Origin: Cyanobacteriota bacterium
GTDB lineage: Bacteria; Cyanobacteriota; Cyanobacteriia; PCC-6307; Cyanobiaceae
NCBI GenBank assembly: GCA_026389315.1
Contig: JAPLIC010000069.1
Coordinates: forward strand, 1 to 38,281
Length of the DNA stretch: 38,281 bases
Direction: 5' to 3'
A program made the translations under genes and the position numbers. The notes beneath the pieces were generated by a model, which saw only the letters and a program-made list of their open reading frames with translations, was not told the origin of the DNA and made no database searches. The stretch's first letter is position 1. Each line of letters begins with the position of its first letter. Shown piece by piece: positions 7,711 through 17,309 of the stretch.

Positions 7711-9353
7711 GCGGACGTGTCGGGGGAATCGCTTGGCCGGGTCGCAGGATCGAAGCTGACGACTGTTTGCTGCAGAACACCGCCGGTAGCTGTGGTGATT
7801 CCGGCTTTTTTGTCAAAGATCTCGACCTTGTAGTCATTGATGAGTGTATCGCGTAATTGGTCGGCTTTGGCGTAGTCTTTTTGGCTTTTCGCCTGCCAGC
7901 GTTGCTGTATGAATTCATAGATAATTTTTTCATAGTTAATCGTTTCAGTCTCCAGGGTGCTTGCTGGTATTCCTTCCTGGTTGAAGCCAGCTGATGCTGG
8001 GGCTGTAGCTGGGCTACTGACACCTACGGGGGCCGTTGCGTTGTCATCCAGACCCAAGGCTTGGCGATTAGGAGTAACAATCAGCCCCAGCACCTCCCCG
8101 GCCAGTTGCACCAGTAATTGCCAACGTTGCTGCAGGTTTTGTTCTGCCTGGCTGAGGGCGTACTGGCTGGCATCCACAGTGCGCAATCGCCCCGCCAGGC
8201 CCCGCAGCGGTTTGGCCAGGTCAAACAATTCGGCCAGGGCGGCCGAGGTGTTGAGGTCGTCGTCCATGGCGGCGACGAAACGGGCACGGCTGGCGGCCAG
8301 TTCGTCCGACAAGGCCGGCTCGGGCAGGCCAACACTCACTGTCGTCCAACCCAGGGTCTCGCCAATCGCCAAGGCCGCCCTCAGCCCCTGCCAACCGGTC
8401 GCTGCCGCCTCCAGGGCCGCCCGGGTGAAATCCAGGGGCTTGCGGTAGTGGGCTTGCAGCACAAACAGGCGCAGGGTCATGGGGCTGACGCCATCGGCCA
8501 GCAGGGCCCGGATTGTGGTGAAATTACCCAGGGATTTACTCATCTTCTCGCCGTTGACATTCACCATGCCGTTATGGAGCCAGTAGCGGGCCAAGGCTTG
8601 GCCGGTGGCCGTTTCGGACTGGGCGATTTCATTGTCGTGGTGCGGAAAAATCAGGTCGGCTCCACCCAGGTGAATGTCGATGGTTTCACCCAGTTCTTGG
8701 CGCACCATGGCCGAGCATTCGATATGCCAGCCGGGCCGTCCCTCTCCCCACGGCGAAGCGAAACTGGGCTCACCCGCTTTGGCCCCTTTCCAGAGGGCAA
8801 AATCAAAGGGGTGACGTTTGCGGTTTTCTTCTTGCTGGTTGAGCCTGCCGCTGGCGCCCTCCTGCTGCTGCTCTAGATCGCGGCCGCTGAGTTTGCCGTA
8901 ATCGCTTTTGCCCGTAACGGCAAAATAGACATCACCGTCGGCGCTGTAGGCCGCTCCTTTTGCCTCCAATTCGCCAATCATGGTGCGGATCGCATCCAGG
9001 CAGAGGGTGGCCCGGGGGGTGCGATCGGGCCTCAAGATATTGAGCTGATCCATGTCCCGCCAGTACTCCTCGATATTGCGTTCACTGACGGCGGCCATGG
9101 TGCTGTTTTCCTCTGCCGCCCGCTTCAGAATCTTGTCGTCGATATCGGTGAAATTCTGGACGTAGGTGACGGCATAGCCGCTCCATTGCAGATAACGGCG
9201 CAACACATCCCAGACGATGTAGCTGCGGGCATGCCCCAGGTGGCAGAGGTCGTACACCGTGACGCCGCAGCAATAGATCGAGACCCGGCCGCTTTCGAGG
9301 GGCTCGAACGGCTCCAGGCGACGGGTGAGCGTGTTGGTGAGCCGCAGGGTCAA
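7707..9353 (-). CDS. cysS: Cysteinyl-tRNA synthetase
   Basis: Charges tRNA-Cys with cysteine in the cytosol. The N-terminal catalytic domain shows YCCGVTVYD with the zinc-binding Cys, the HIGH motif as HLGH (38-41) followed by [41 protein letters not shown] and the KMSKS loop [11 protein letters not shown] near residue 270. A DALR-like helical region with [10 protein letters not shown] follows. I chose the TTG at 9353 because it gives the family's N-terminus ([11 protein letters not shown]); the frame stays open to an ATG at 9533, but that 60-residue extension is not typical. The last ~60 codons before the tail (about 7800-7960) are markedly AT-richer and lysine/isoleucine rich, unlike the rest of the gene. 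Confidence 0.95.
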   Translation of the reverse strand: MTLRLTNTLTRRLEPFEPLESGRVSIYCCGVTVYDLCHLGHARSYIVWDVLRRYLQWSGYAVTYVQNFTDIDDKILKRAAEENSTMAAVSERNIEEYWRDMDQLNILRPDRTPRATLCLDAIRTMIGELEAKGAAYSADGDVYFAVTGKSDYGKLSGRDLEQQQEGASGRLNQQEENRKRHPFDFALWKGAKAGEPSFASPWGEGRPGWHIECSAMVRQELGETIDIHLGGADLIFPHHDNEIAQSETATGQALARYWLHNGMVNVNGEKMSKSLGNFTTIRALLADGVSPMTLRLFVLQAHYRKPLDFTRAALEAAATGWQGLRAALAIGETLGWTTVSVGLPEPALSDELAASRARFVAAMDDDLNTSAALAELFDLAKPLRGLAGRLRTVDASQYALSQAEQNLQQRWQLLVQLAGEVLGLIVTPNRQALGLDDNATAPVGVSSPATAPASAGFNQEGIPASTLETETINYEKIIYEFIQQRWQAKSQKDYAKADQLRDTLINDYKVEIFDKKAGITTATGGVLQQTVVSFDPATRPSDSPDTSA

Positions 9354-9588
9354 AGCAGCGCCCGGCGGCAGGCCGGGAGAGGCGGTGGCTTGGCACGCTA
9401 AGCGCCCGTGGTGGTCACGCCGGTCCTTCGGGACCTTGTTCAGAATTGTTGGCGCCTCGTACAAGCACACTTCAGCAAGACATGGCCTGCAAGCCTGGCT
9501 GCCATCGCTATGCCTACCGGCTTGATAAGGCAAACCGCCTCGCTACAGAGGTTGTCTTAATAAGCTTCGCCCGCTGTCCCAATCAGTC

Positions 9589-9615
9589 AAAAAAAAAGGC
9601 CCGTTCAAGGACCTT
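9589..9615 (-). terminator. Rho-independent terminator after tRNA-His
   Basis: Read on the minus strand: AAGGTCC, a 6-base loop, GGGCCTT, then an unbroken run of T. The stem is 7 bp with one G-T pair. It lies 13 bases downstream of the 3' end of tRNA-His, so it ends that transcript. Confidence 0.8.
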
Positions 9616-9627
9616 GGCTGTGAACAG

Positions 9628-9701
9628 GGCGAGCGAGGGGACTTGAACCCCCGAATGGTGGCGCCACAAGCCACTGCCTTAACCACTTGGCGACGCCCGC
9701 C
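9628..9701 (-). tRNA. tRNA-His (anticodon GTG)
   Basis: The minus strand folds as a full cloverleaf. The acceptor is GCGGGCG paired with CGCTCGC, the anticodon loop is CTTGTGG and the T-arm is GGGGGTTCAAGTCCCC. Position -1 (9701) is an encoded G opposite the discriminator C73, the identity pair of tRNA-His. No CCA is encoded. Confidence 0.95.
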
Positions 9702-9778
9702 GCGTAGAGGCAAACTTACACCACGGCCCCGGGGTCTTTGCCATGGTGGCCGTGCCGGTCTGATCTTGCCCTTCCCCG

Positions 9779-10189
9779 TTGTCTTCCCCCCTTCCGGCTT
9801 CGGTGCTTGGTGCCCTGGCGGCCTTGGCCGTGGGTGGCGGCCTGGTGCTGACCAATCCGGGTCCCGCGGCGTTTGAGGACTTCGCCGCTGACCAATTGGT
9901 GGAGCAGCTGACGCGGGACCTTTGCAGCGATGGGGGCCTGCCGATGTTGATGCGGGTGGTGGTACGTGACTGTCCCGGCTTGGTGCGCGCCCAGCGGACG
10001 CCCCTGGGGGCCTGGGCACGCCAGGGCACGCGCCGTCGCAATTTCGGCCTGTTCAGCCTGTACACCACCAACCTGGGCGGCCAGCAACTGGCCCAATGGC
10101 AGATCCCCCGCTACAAGGCCACCACCTTGGCGGCGGCGGGTCGCTTTGTGGTGCTCCGCACCGGCCGTCAGCAGGGGCTGGAGCCTTGA
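9779..10189 (+). CDS. DUF4359-family protein
   Basis: About 136 residues with an N-terminal hydrophobic stretch (SVLGALAALAVGGGLVLTNP) that may anchor it in the membrane. Features seen in cyanobacterial DUF4359 proteins follow: FEDFAADQLVEQL, a conserved Cys (RDLCSD), a second Cys (RDCPGL), RRNFGLFSLYTTNL, and a C-terminal KATTLAAAGRFVVL. The start is uncertain: TTG at 9779 or GTG at 9803; no in-frame ATG exists. Its TGA overlaps the TTG start of the following amidohydrolase gene, so the two are translationally coupled. Function is unknown. Confidence 0.75.
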   Translation: MSSPLPASVLGALAALAVGGGLVLTNPGPAAFEDFAADQLVEQLTRDLCSDGGLPMLMRVVVRDCPGLVRAQRTPLGAWARQGTRRRNFGLFSLYTTNLGGQQLAQWQIPRYKATTLAAAGRFVVLRTGRQQGLEP

Positions 10190-11499
10190 ACCTGTTGCCG
10201 CCCCTGCGCATCCCCCGCATGCTGCTGGATCCCTGGGATGGGCGATTGCCCCAGGGGGATGCCGACGGCTTGGTGTCGGTGGTGTTGGAGGTTGAATCGG
10301 GGCGCATCCAGGCGCTGCATCCGGCGCCCGAAGCGGTGGCGGGACGCGACGCGCAGGGGGCCGCCCCCCCCGAGCCGCCTTTGGCCCTCACACCCCTGGT
10401 GGAACCCCACGCCCACCTGGACAAGGCCTTCAGCGCCGCCCGTTTCGCCAATCGCGCCGGCACAATCGCGGCCGCTATGGCCGCCAACCAGGCCGAAACC
10501 AGCTGCCGCACCGCCGAGGATCTAGAGCAGCGGGCCGAGAGGGCCCTGCAACGGGCCTGGCGCCAGGGTCTGCGGGCGATCCGCAGCCATGTCGACTGCG
10601 GGGGCGAGCGGGGCGACCTCAGCCTGGAGGTGCTCGATGGCCTGCGGCGCCGTTGGGCCGATCGGCTGGAACTGCAGCTGGTGGGCTTGGTGCCGATCCA
10701 GCACTGGGGCACGCCGCAGGGCCGCAGTCAGGCACGCTGGCTGGCAGAACGGGGCGGCCGGCTGGGCGGGGTGATCGGCGGCCCGCTTGGGAACGGCTCC
10801 GGCGATGGCGACGCGGTGTTGGAGACGTTGCGGTTGGCGGACCAGCTGGGCTGCGGCGTCGACCTGCACCTCGATGAGGGCCTCAGCCACCGGGGTCGGG
10901 GCGTGCGGCTGGTGTGTGAGGCCCTGGAGCGGCAGCGGTTGCAGGTGCCGGTGGTCTGCAGCCACGCCTGCAGCATGGCCCTGTTGCCGCCAAGGGCCTG
11001 CCAGCGGCTGGTGGATCGCATGGCGCGGCTGGCCCTGGGGGTGGTGGCCCTGCCGAGCACCAATCTCTGGCTGCTCGATCGCCGCGCCGAGGCCACCCCC
11101 ACCCGGCGCACCCAGGCCCCCATCCGCCAGCTGCAGAACAGTGGCGTGGTGGTGGCGGTGGGGGGCGACAACGTCCAGGACGCCTGGTTTCCGGGCGGTG
11201 ATTTCGACCCGCTGGAGGTGCTGCGCTTCGCCGTGGTGGCCAGCCACCTGCATCCCTGGAGCCGCCAGGGCCTGAGCCCCTTCAGCACCGCCGCCGCCCA
11301 GCTGCTGCAGCTGGAGTGGGATGGCATCCTGCGGCCCGGATCCCCCGCCGACCTGGTGGTGCTCGACGCCCACAACTGGAGCGACCTGCTAGCCCGTTCC
11401 CCCCAGCGCCGGGTGCTGCGCGGCGGCGTCTGGCTGCCAAAGCCCGAGCGGGAAGAGCCGGCGGCGCTGTTGCGGGGGTGGGGCGATTGGAGCGCCTGA
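10186..11499 (+). CDS. Amidohydrolase of the cytosine deaminase type
   Basis: About 437 residues in the amidohydrolase superfamily. Visible metal and active-site elements in order are EPHAHLDKAF (HxH plus DK, beta-strand 1), SHVDCGG, VDLHLDEGLSH (the His/Glu pair of cytosine deaminases), VVCSHACS (second metal His), and VAVGGDNVQDAWFPGGD (catalytic Asp). A C-terminal composite domain with LRPGSPADLVVLDAHNW follows. This pattern matches CodA-like deaminases that hydrolyse cytosine or related pyrimidines/triazines; the true substrate cannot be read from sequence. The start is TTG at 10186, overlapping the previous stop (TTGA); an ATG at 10219 is the alternative. It shares a transcript with the DUF4359 gene. 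Confidence 0.85.
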   Translation: MNLLPPLRIPRMLLDPWDGRLPQGDADGLVSVVLEVESGRIQALHPAPEAVAGRDAQGAAPPEPPLALTPLVEPHAHLDKAFSAARFANRAGTIAAAMAANQAETSCRTAEDLEQRAERALQRAWRQGLRAIRSHVDCGGERGDLSLEVLDGLRRRWADRLELQLVGLVPIQHWGTPQGRSQARWLAERGGRLGGVIGGPLGNGSGDGDAVLETLRLADQLGCGVDLHLDEGLSHRGRGVRLVCEALERQRLQVPVVCSHACSMALLPPRACQRLVDRMARLALGVVALPSTNLWLLDRRAEATPTRRTQAPIRQLQNSGVVVAVGGDNVQDAWFPGGDFDPLEVLRFAVVASHLHPWSRQGLSPFSTAAAQLLQLEWDGILRPGSPADLVVLDAHNWSDLLARSPQRRVLRGGVWLPKPEREEPAALLRGWGDWSA

Positions 11500-11596
11500 T
11501 GGGCGGTGGGCGCCTGCCATCTCTGCTTTTTTGCAGTTGTGCAAGCAGCCGCAGCCGCTAGAGAGTGAATTTGTCTGAATTAACGCCCTAGCCTGC

Positions 11597-13267
11597 ATGC
11601 TTCCTTGGCTGCTGGCCGCCGTCAACCTGGCGGCGGTCGTGCTCACGGCTCCCTCCCTGGGGCGTCATTTGTTTGAAGTGTTCGACGGGCGGCCCCAGCC
11701 GGCCTGGGACCGCTGGCTCAAACCGATCGAAACCGGCCTGCTGCGCTGGATCGGTGACAACGGCCGCAGCGCCGACTCCGCGATCGGCTACCTGCTGCCC
11801 TTGCTGATCAGCAATGCCCTGTTCGGAGCCGTGGCGCTGACGCTGCTGCTGGTTCAACCGGCCTGGTTGAACCCCCTGGGTTTTGGTGGTCTGCGCTGGG
11901 ATCTGGCGCTCCACACCACGTTCTCCTTCCTGACCAACACCGACCAGCAGCACCTGGTTCCCGAGCAAAGCCTGGGCAACCTGGCCCAATTGGGGGCCAT
12001 GCAGTTTTTGATGTTCGTGTCGGCCGCCACCGGCCTGGCCGTCGGTTTCGCCGTGATCCGCGGATTCAGTGGCCGGCCCATCGGCAATTTCCATCTCGAC
12101 CTGCTGCGCGCGCTCACCCGGGTGTTAATTCCGGCTTCGCTGTTACTGGCGCTGTTCTTGCTGGTAAGCGGCGTGCCGATGACGCTGGCACCGCCGCTGG
12201 AGATCACCACCCTGGAAGGCGGCCAGCAGCTGTTGCCCAGGGGACCGATCGCACTGTTTGAAGCGATCAAACAGCTGGGCGAGAATGGCGGCGGCTTTGT
12301 CAGCACCAACTCGGCCCATCCCTACGAGAACCCCACCCTGCTCACCAACCTGGTGAGCACCTGGGCAATGCTGATCATCCCGGCCGCCACCATCGATGCC
12401 TTCGGCCGCTTCGTGGGCAACCGCCGCCAGAGCAACCTGCTGCTGGCGCTGGTGTTCGCCCTGCTGCTGATCGGGACCGTGGTGTCCATGGCGGCTGAGC
12501 AGGCCGGCAACCCCATGCTCGAACGCTGGTTGAGCGGCGGCAACCTGCAGGGCAAGGAGCTGCGCTTCGGGGCCGGACTCACTGGCCTCTGGTCAGTGGT
12601 GACCACCGGCACCATGACCGGGGCGGTGAATGGGTCGATCGATGCGGCGATGCCGCTGACGATCCTCACCGCTTTGTTCAACCTGTTTCTGCAGGTGGTG
12701 GTCGGTGGCCAAGGCACCGGTATCGCTTACCTGCTGGTGTACGTACTTCTGGCGGTGTTTCTCACCGGTCTGATGGTGGGTCGCACGCCAGAATTCCTGG
12801 GTCGCAAGGTGGAGAAGGCCCAGGTGGTGTGGGCCAGCTTGATCCTTTTGATCCACCCCCTGTTCGTGCTGATCCCGGCCGCCCTCACCCTGGCGGGCGG
12901 AGCCTCGCTGGCGGGCATCAGCAACCCCGGCTCCCATGGCATCAGCCAGGTGGTGTACGAGTACGCCTCGGCTGCAGCTAACAACGGCAGCGGCCTTGAG
13001 GGGCTGGGGGATGGCACCGCCTGGTGGAACCTCACAACCAGCCTCAGCCTGCTGGGCGGGCGCTTTCTGCCGATCGCGGCGTTGCTGGCGCTTGCCGATG
13101 GCTTCCGCCGCAAGCCCGCCATCGAGCCCAGCCCCGGCACCCTCCGCACCGACACCGGCCTGTTCACCGGCGTCACAGCCGTGGTGCTGGTGATCCTCGG
13201 TGCCCTCACCTTCTTCCCGGTGCTGGCCCTAGGGCCCATAGCCGAAGCCCTTACCCTCGCCTCTTGA
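11597..13267 (+). CDS. kdpA: Potassium-transporting ATPase, subunit KdpA
   Basis: A 556-residue K+-channel-like subunit of the high-affinity KdpFABC pump in the plasma membrane. Multiple membrane helices are visible, together with pore-loop segments: [36 protein letters not shown] without its first residue, and [23 protein letters not shown] marks the usual cytoplasmic loop. Length and ends match the family. It is the first gene of the operon; 97 bases separate it from the deaminase gene and should carry the K+-limitation promoter, although no clear -35/-10 pair is evident. kdpB starts 10 bases after its stop. Confidence 0.96.
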   Translation: MLPWLLAAVNLAAVVLTAPSLGRHLFEVFDGRPQPAWDRWLKPIETGLLRWIGDNGRSADSAIGYLLPLLISNALFGAVALTLLLVQPAWLNPLGFGGLRWDLALHTTFSFLTNTDQQHLVPEQSLGNLAQLGAMQFLMFVSAATGLAVGFAVIRGFSGRPIGNFHLDLLRALTRVLIPASLLLALFLLVSGVPMTLAPPLEITTLEGGQQLLPRGPIALFEAIKQLGENGGGFVSTNSAHPYENPTLLTNLVSTWAMLIIPAATIDAFGRFVGNRRQSNLLLALVFALLLIGTVVSMAAEQAGNPMLERWLSGGNLQGKELRFGAGLTGLWSVVTTGTMTGAVNGSIDAAMPLTILTALFNLFLQVVVGGQGTGIAYLLVYVLLAVFLTGLMVGRTPEFLGRKVEKAQVVWASLILLIHPLFVLIPAALTLAGGASLAGISNPGSHGISQVVYEYASAAANNGSGLEGLGDGTAWWNLTTSLSLLGGRFLPIAALLALADGFRRKPAIEPSPGTLRTDTGLFTGVTAVVLVILGALTFFPVLALGPIAEALTLAS

Positions 13268-13277
13268 AGCCGCCGCC

Positions 13278-15374
13278 ATGACAACAACAGCGCGAATTCA
13301 GTTCCCCCGCATGCCGCGGGGTCCGCGTCAGGAGCGGCGCTACACCGAGCGGCCCCGCCAGCAGGGGTTGGTGCAGAAGGCGATGGTGGAGTCGGTGCGC
13401 AAGCTCGATCCGCGCTTGGCGGTGGCCAACCCGGTGATGTTTGTGGTGTGGTGCAGCACCGTGCTCTGCCTGCTGCTCACCCTGGTACCCAACCTGCTTG
13501 ATGCGCAGGCCCCAGCGGCGGATCGGGGCTTCAACGCCCTAATCAGCCTCACCCTGCTGGCGACCTTGCTGTTCGCCAACTTCGCCGAGGCCCTAGCTGA
13601 AGGCCGGGGCAAGGCCCAGGCCGATGCCCTGCGCCGCACCCAGGCCCGCACCGAAGCGAGGCGCCAGCGCCCGGATGGCTCCACGGAGATGGTGGATTCC
13701 TCCAGCCTGCGCAGGGGCGAACTGGTGCTGGTGCAGGCAGGCGATGTGATCCCCGCCGATGGCGAGGTGATTGACGGGGTGGCCTCGGTGGATGAATCGG
13801 CGATCACCGGTGAATCGGCCCCCGTACTCAAGGAGGCCGGATCCGATGTGGCGGGTTCGGTCACCGGTGGCACCCGCATTCTTTCGGACCAGCTCACCCT
13901 GCGCATCAGCGCTGATCCGGGCAAGGGCTTCATCGACCGCATGATCGCCTTAGTAGAGGGGGCCGAGCGCAGCAAAACCCCAAATGAGATCGCCCTCACG
14001 GTGCTGCTGGCGGTGCTCACCCAGGTGTTTCTGATCGCCGTTGCCACTCTCTCGCCGCTGGCCGGTTTTCTCAATCAGGCCCCCTCGGCGGTGACCCTGG
14101 TGGCCCTGCTGGTGGCATTGATTCCCACCACGATCGGCGGCCTGTTGAGCGCCATCGGCATCGCCGGCATGGACCGGGTGGCCCAGTTCAACGTGATCGC
14201 CACCTCCGGGCGGGCGGTGGAGGCCTGCGGCGATGTGAACACCCTCATCCTCGACAAAACCGGCACGATCACCCTGGGCAACCGCCTGGCGGAGGAATTC
14301 CTGCCGGTGGGCGGCCACAGCAGCGCCGAACTGGCGGAGGCGGCCCTGGGGTCGAGTTGTTTCGACCAGACGCCGGAGGGGCGCTCGATCGTGCGGCTGG
14401 CCGAGAAGCTGGGTGCCGCTTTGCCCTTCGTTGCCGACAGCGCCAGCGGTATCGATTTCTCGGCCCGCACCCGCATGAGTGGAACCGACACGGCCGAGGG
14501 GCTGGAATTTCGCAAGGGGGCCGTCGATTCCATCAAGGGTTTCGTGCGCTCCCGCGGCGGCAATGTGCCCGATGAACTGGACGCCTGCTTCGAGCAGGTG
14601 TCGCGGCTGGGGGGCACGCCGCTGGCGGTCTGCCGGGGCGGCGAGGTGCTCGGGGTGATCTACCTCAAAGACATCATCAAGCCGGGCATCCGCGAGCGGT
14701 TCGATCAGTTGCGCCGCATGGGCATCCGCACCGTGATGCTCACCGGCGACAACCCGATCACCGCCGGAGTGATCGCCCGCGAGGCCGGTGTGGATGACTT
14801 CATCGCCGAGGCCACCCCGGAGGACAAGATCGCCGTGATTGAGCAGGAGCAGAAGCTCGGCAAGTTGGTGGCGATGACCGGCGATGGCTCCAACGACGCG
14901 CCGGCCTTAGCCCAGGCCAATGTGGGTGTGGCGATGAACTCCGGCACCCAGGCCGCCAAGGAGGCAGCCAACATGGTGGATCTCGATAGCGATCCCACCA
15001 AGCTGATCGACATCGTGACGATTGGCAAACAGCTGCTGATCACCCGCGGGGCGCTCACCACCTTCTCGATCGCCAACGACATCGCTAAGTACTTCGCTAT
15101 CCTGCCGGCCCTGTTCGCCGGGGCGGGCCTAGAGGCACTGAATGTGATGAAGCTGGCCTCACCAAAATCGGCGATTCTTTCAGCGATGGTGTTCAACGCC
15201 CTGATCATTCCGGCCCTGGTGCCGCTGGCCCTGAAGGGGGTTCAGTTCCGGCCGCTGAGCGCCCAACAGTTGCTGAGGCGCAATCTCCTGGTGTTCGGCC
15301 TCGGGGGCGTGGTGGCTCCTTTTGTGGGCATCAAGCTGATCGATCTGGCCCTCGGTGCCTTGCGGCTGGTTTAA
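13278..15374 (+). CDS. kdpB: Potassium-transporting P-type ATPase, subunit KdpB
   Basis: The 698-residue catalytic subunit. ITGESAPV forms the actuator loop (about 175-185), and [13 protein letters not shown] carries the phosphorylated Asp (near 325). [11 protein letters not shown] and FRKGAVDSI lie in the nucleotide-binding domain, with hinge [16 protein letters not shown] and [20 protein letters not shown]. Membrane segments frame the cytoplasmic domains, and [18 protein letters not shown] is typical of KdpB. The basic N-terminus ([17 protein letters not shown]) is slightly extended. It hydrolyses ATP to drive K+ import through KdpA. It is followed 50 bases later by a kdpF-like gene. Confidence 0.97.
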   Translation: MTTTARIQFPRMPRGPRQERRYTERPRQQGLVQKAMVESVRKLDPRLAVANPVMFVVWCSTVLCLLLTLVPNLLDAQAPAADRGFNALISLTLLATLLFANFAEALAEGRGKAQADALRRTQARTEARRQRPDGSTEMVDSSSLRRGELVLVQAGDVIPADGEVIDGVASVDESAITGESAPVLKEAGSDVAGSVTGGTRILSDQLTLRISADPGKGFIDRMIALVEGAERSKTPNEIALTVLLAVLTQVFLIAVATLSPLAGFLNQAPSAVTLVALLVALIPTTIGGLLSAIGIAGMDRVAQFNVIATSGRAVEACGDVNTLILDKTGTITLGNRLAEEFLPVGGHSSAELAEAALGSSCFDQTPEGRSIVRLAEKLGAALPFVADSASGIDFSARTRMSGTDTAEGLEFRKGAVDSIKGFVRSRGGNVPDELDACFEQVSRLGGTPLAVCRGGEVLGVIYLKDIIKPGIRERFDQLRRMGIRTVMLTGDNPITAGVIAREAGVDDFIAEATPEDKIAVIEQEQKLGKLVAMTGDGSNDAPALAQANVGVAMNSGTQAAKEAANMVDLDSDPTKLIDIVTIGKQLLITRGALTTFSIANDIAKYFAILPALFAGAGLEALNVMKLASPKSAILSAMVFNALIIPALVPLALKGVQFRPLSAQQLLRRNLLVFGLGGVVAPFVGIKLIDLALGALRLV

Positions 15375-15424
15375 CGCCTTCTGGCTGATCCGTTACCCAT
15401 TCTCAGCGATTCTCGTTTTCAGCT

Positions 15425-15634
15425 ATGCCCGCTCCAAACCATCCCATGGCCCGCATTCTGCCCATCCGCATCTGGCTACCACTGCTGCTTGTGGCCGGCA
15501 CCATCGTGGTCGCGCCTCAGCTGCGCCACAGCCAACCACCGCTCCAGAGCCACACCCTGGCCCTGCTGCTCTGCGGCACTGTCGCCCTATCGGGCTACCT
15601 GTTCGCCGTAATCGCCCAACCGGAGAAGTTCTGA
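15425..15634 (+). CDS. kdpF: KdpF-like small membrane subunit, N-terminally extended
   Basis: A 69-residue protein with two hydrophobic segments. The C-terminal one, LALLLCGTVALSGYLFAVIA ending in QPEKF, matches the single helix and 'GYL..AL..PE.F' signature of KdpF, which stabilises the KdpFABC complex. Canonical KdpF is only about 29 residues, so here an extra helix (IWLPLLLVAGTIVVA) precedes it. ATG at 15425 is used; an ATG at 15446 would shorten the leader by 7 residues. Its TGA overlaps the ATG of kdpC (ATGA). Position between kdpB and kdpC, rather than before kdpA, fits a cyanobacterial arrangement. Confidence 0.75.
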   Translation: MPAPNHPMARILPIRIWLPLLLVAGTIVVAPQLRHSQPPLQSHTLALLLCGTVALSGYLFAVIAQPEKF

Positions 15635-16209
15635 TGTCAGCCGTTGCCCAACTCTGGCGTGGGGTTCGCTTCACCCTGCTGCTCTGGTTTCTCACCGTGG
15701 TGGTGATCACCCTGCCGCTACTGGGCCTGGCCCGGCTGGTGGCACCCGATGCCGCCAGTGGCAGCCTGATCCGCCGTGATGGCCAGGTGGTGGGCTCGCG
15801 TCTGATCGGTCAAGGCTTCAGCTCGGCGCGCTACTTGCAGAGCCGCCCTGCCGGTGCCCCCAACCTGGCCGCCAGCAATCCTGAGCTGGCTGCACGGGTG
15901 GCCGCCACCGCCCGCCGCTGGCAGAGCGCTGGGGTGGCCCAACCCGCTGCCGAACTCCTACAGGATTCCGCCTCTGGCGTGGATCCGCACATCAGCTTGG
16001 CGGCCGCTCGCCAGCAGCTGCCCCGCCTGGCCCGCGAACGCCAGTTGCCCCTGGCTGAACTGGAGCGCCTGATACCCCAGCATCAAGAAGGCCCCCTAGG
16101 ACTGCAGGCAATCGAGCCCGTAGTGAACGTGCTCAGGTTCAATTTGGCCCTCGACCGACTGGCGACTGCATCCACCACGCCAAGCCCGCCGGTCCCCGCG
16201 AGGCCATGA
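15634..16209 (+). CDS. kdpC: Potassium-transporting ATPase, subunit KdpC
   Basis: A 191-residue subunit with one N-terminal membrane helix (FTLLLWFLTVVVITLPLLGL) and a periplasmic domain. The domain has the KdpC signatures GSRLIGQGFSSARYLQSRP, NLAASNPEL, LLQDSASGVDPHIS and LNVLRFNLALD-like VNVLRFNLALDRL near the end. It assembles with KdpA/KdpB and raises the affinity of the complex for ATP and K+. The ATG at 15634 overlaps the kdpF stop; the frame is open further upstream but that part runs through kdpF in another frame. The stop overlaps the ATG of kdpD. Confidence 0.95.
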   Translation: MSAVAQLWRGVRFTLLLWFLTVVVITLPLLGLARLVAPDAASGSLIRRDGQVVGSRLIGQGFSSARYLQSRPAGAPNLAASNPELAARVAATARRWQSAGVAQPAAELLQDSASGVDPHISLAAARQQLPRLARERQLPLAELERLIPQHQEGPLGLQAIEPVVNVLRFNLALDRLATASTTPSPPVPARP

Positions 16210-17309
16210 TTCGCTCTACCTACCGGCGCGGCCGCCACAAGGTGTTCATCGGCATGGCGCCTGGCGTCGGCAAGACCTGCCGCATGCTCCAGGAGGGCAG
16301 GGAGGCGCTGCGGGAGGGCACCGATATGGTGATCGGCCTGCTGGAGACCCACGGCCGCCAGGACACCATCCGCGAGGCCAATGGGCTGGAGCAGATTCCC
16401 CGCAAACGCATCAACTACCAGGGGGTGGACCTTGAGGAGATGGATGTGGCCGCCGTGATGGCCCGTCATCCGCAGCTGGTACTCGTCGATGAACTCGCCC
16501 ACACCAACGTTCAGGGAAGTGAACGGGAGAAACGCTGGCAGGACGTTGAGATGCTGCTGCTTTCTGGCCTGGATGTGTATTCCACGCTGAACATTCAGCA
16601 TCTGGAGAGCCTAAACGACCTGGTGGCCCAGCTCACCGGCGTAGTGGTACGCGAACGCATACCCAACCGCGTGCTGGAGCTCGCCGATGAGGTCGTGCTT
16701 GTGGATGTGACTCCGGAGACGCTGCAGGAGCGGCTCAAGGAGGGGAAGGTCTACGCGCCCGAAAAGGTGGGCCAAGCGCTCACCAACTTCTTTCAGCGAC
16801 GCCATCTCGTGGCCCTACGTGAGCTTTCGCTGCGGGAAGTGGCCGATCGGGTTGAAAACGACATCCTTCCCGCGATCACCCCCCTGCGCGAGCGGGTGAT
16901 GGTCTGCCTCGGCCACCACCACACCAGCAAGCGCCTGTTGCGCCGTGCCGCCCGCCTGGCCGCCGCCATGGACGCGCCGCTGCTGATGTTGACCGTGCAG
17001 CATCCAAACCGCTTTATCAGCCGGGAAGAATCGCTGATCCAGGAGGAATGCCGCCAGCTTTGCGAGGATGTGGGTGGGACCATCCTGCGCGAGGACAGCG
17101 CCGAAATCCTGCCCACGATCGCCCGGGTGGCCCAGGAACGCCGGATCACCCAGATCGTGCTAGGCCAGACGATGCGTTCACGCTTCAAGGCCCTGTTTCG
17201 CAGGCCCCTTTCGGAGCGGTTGCAGCACCAGCTGCGGGGGCAAAGCATCGATCTGCACCTGATCTCCGATGGGATGCCGACGGTGGCCCAGGAGGACCAC
17301 GGGGCGTGA
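16206..17309 (+). CDS. kdpD: KdpD sensor domain protein without kinase module
   Basis: A 367-residue protein equal to the N-terminal half of E. coli KdpD. The KdpD domain carries a Walker A (GMAPGVGKT, 16-24), LLETHGR, LVLVDELAHTNVQGS (Walker B-like) and the family block YSTLNIQHLESLND. A universal-stress-protein-like domain starts near residue 230 (VMVCLGHHHTSKRLLRRAAR, QIVLGQTMRSRFKALF). The DUF4118, GAF and histidine-kinase parts are absent, and the gene stops cleanly. In cyanobacteria short KdpD proteins are known. Here the missing kinase function is supplied by the next gene, which begins on the overlapping GTGA. The protein probably senses K+ or nucleotide signals in the cytosol and acts on that kinase (inference). 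Confidence 0.9.
   Translation: MIRSTYRRGRHKVFIGMAPGVGKTCRMLQEGREALREGTDMVIGLLETHGRQDTIREANGLEQIPRKRINYQGVDLEEMDVAAVMARHPQLVLVDELAHTNVQGSEREKRWQDVEMLLLSGLDVYSTLNIQHLESLNDLVAQLTGVVVRERIPNRVLELADEVVLVDVTPETLQERLKEGKVYAPEKVGQALTNFFQRRHLVALRELSLREVADRVENDILPAITPLRERVMVCLGHHHTSKRLLRRAARLAAAMDAPLLMLTVQHPNRFISREESLIQEECRQLCEDVGGTILREDSAEILPTIARVAQERRITQIVLGQTMRSRFKALFRRPLSERLQHQLRGQSIDLHLISDGMPTVAQEDHGA

Noticed and set aside
9543..10096. Minus-strand frames around tRNA-His and opposite the DUF4359 gene
   Set aside because: They run through a tRNA gene and read as Arg/Pro/Gly-rich noise.
10522..11373. 283-codon minus-strand frame opposite the deaminase-like gene
   Set aside because: Pure antisense shadow with a His/Gln/Pro-rich composition; the plus-strand frame has catalytic motifs.
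12322..15208. Several minus-strand frames opposite kdpA and kdpB
   Set aside because: Antisense shadows of well-supported transporter genes.
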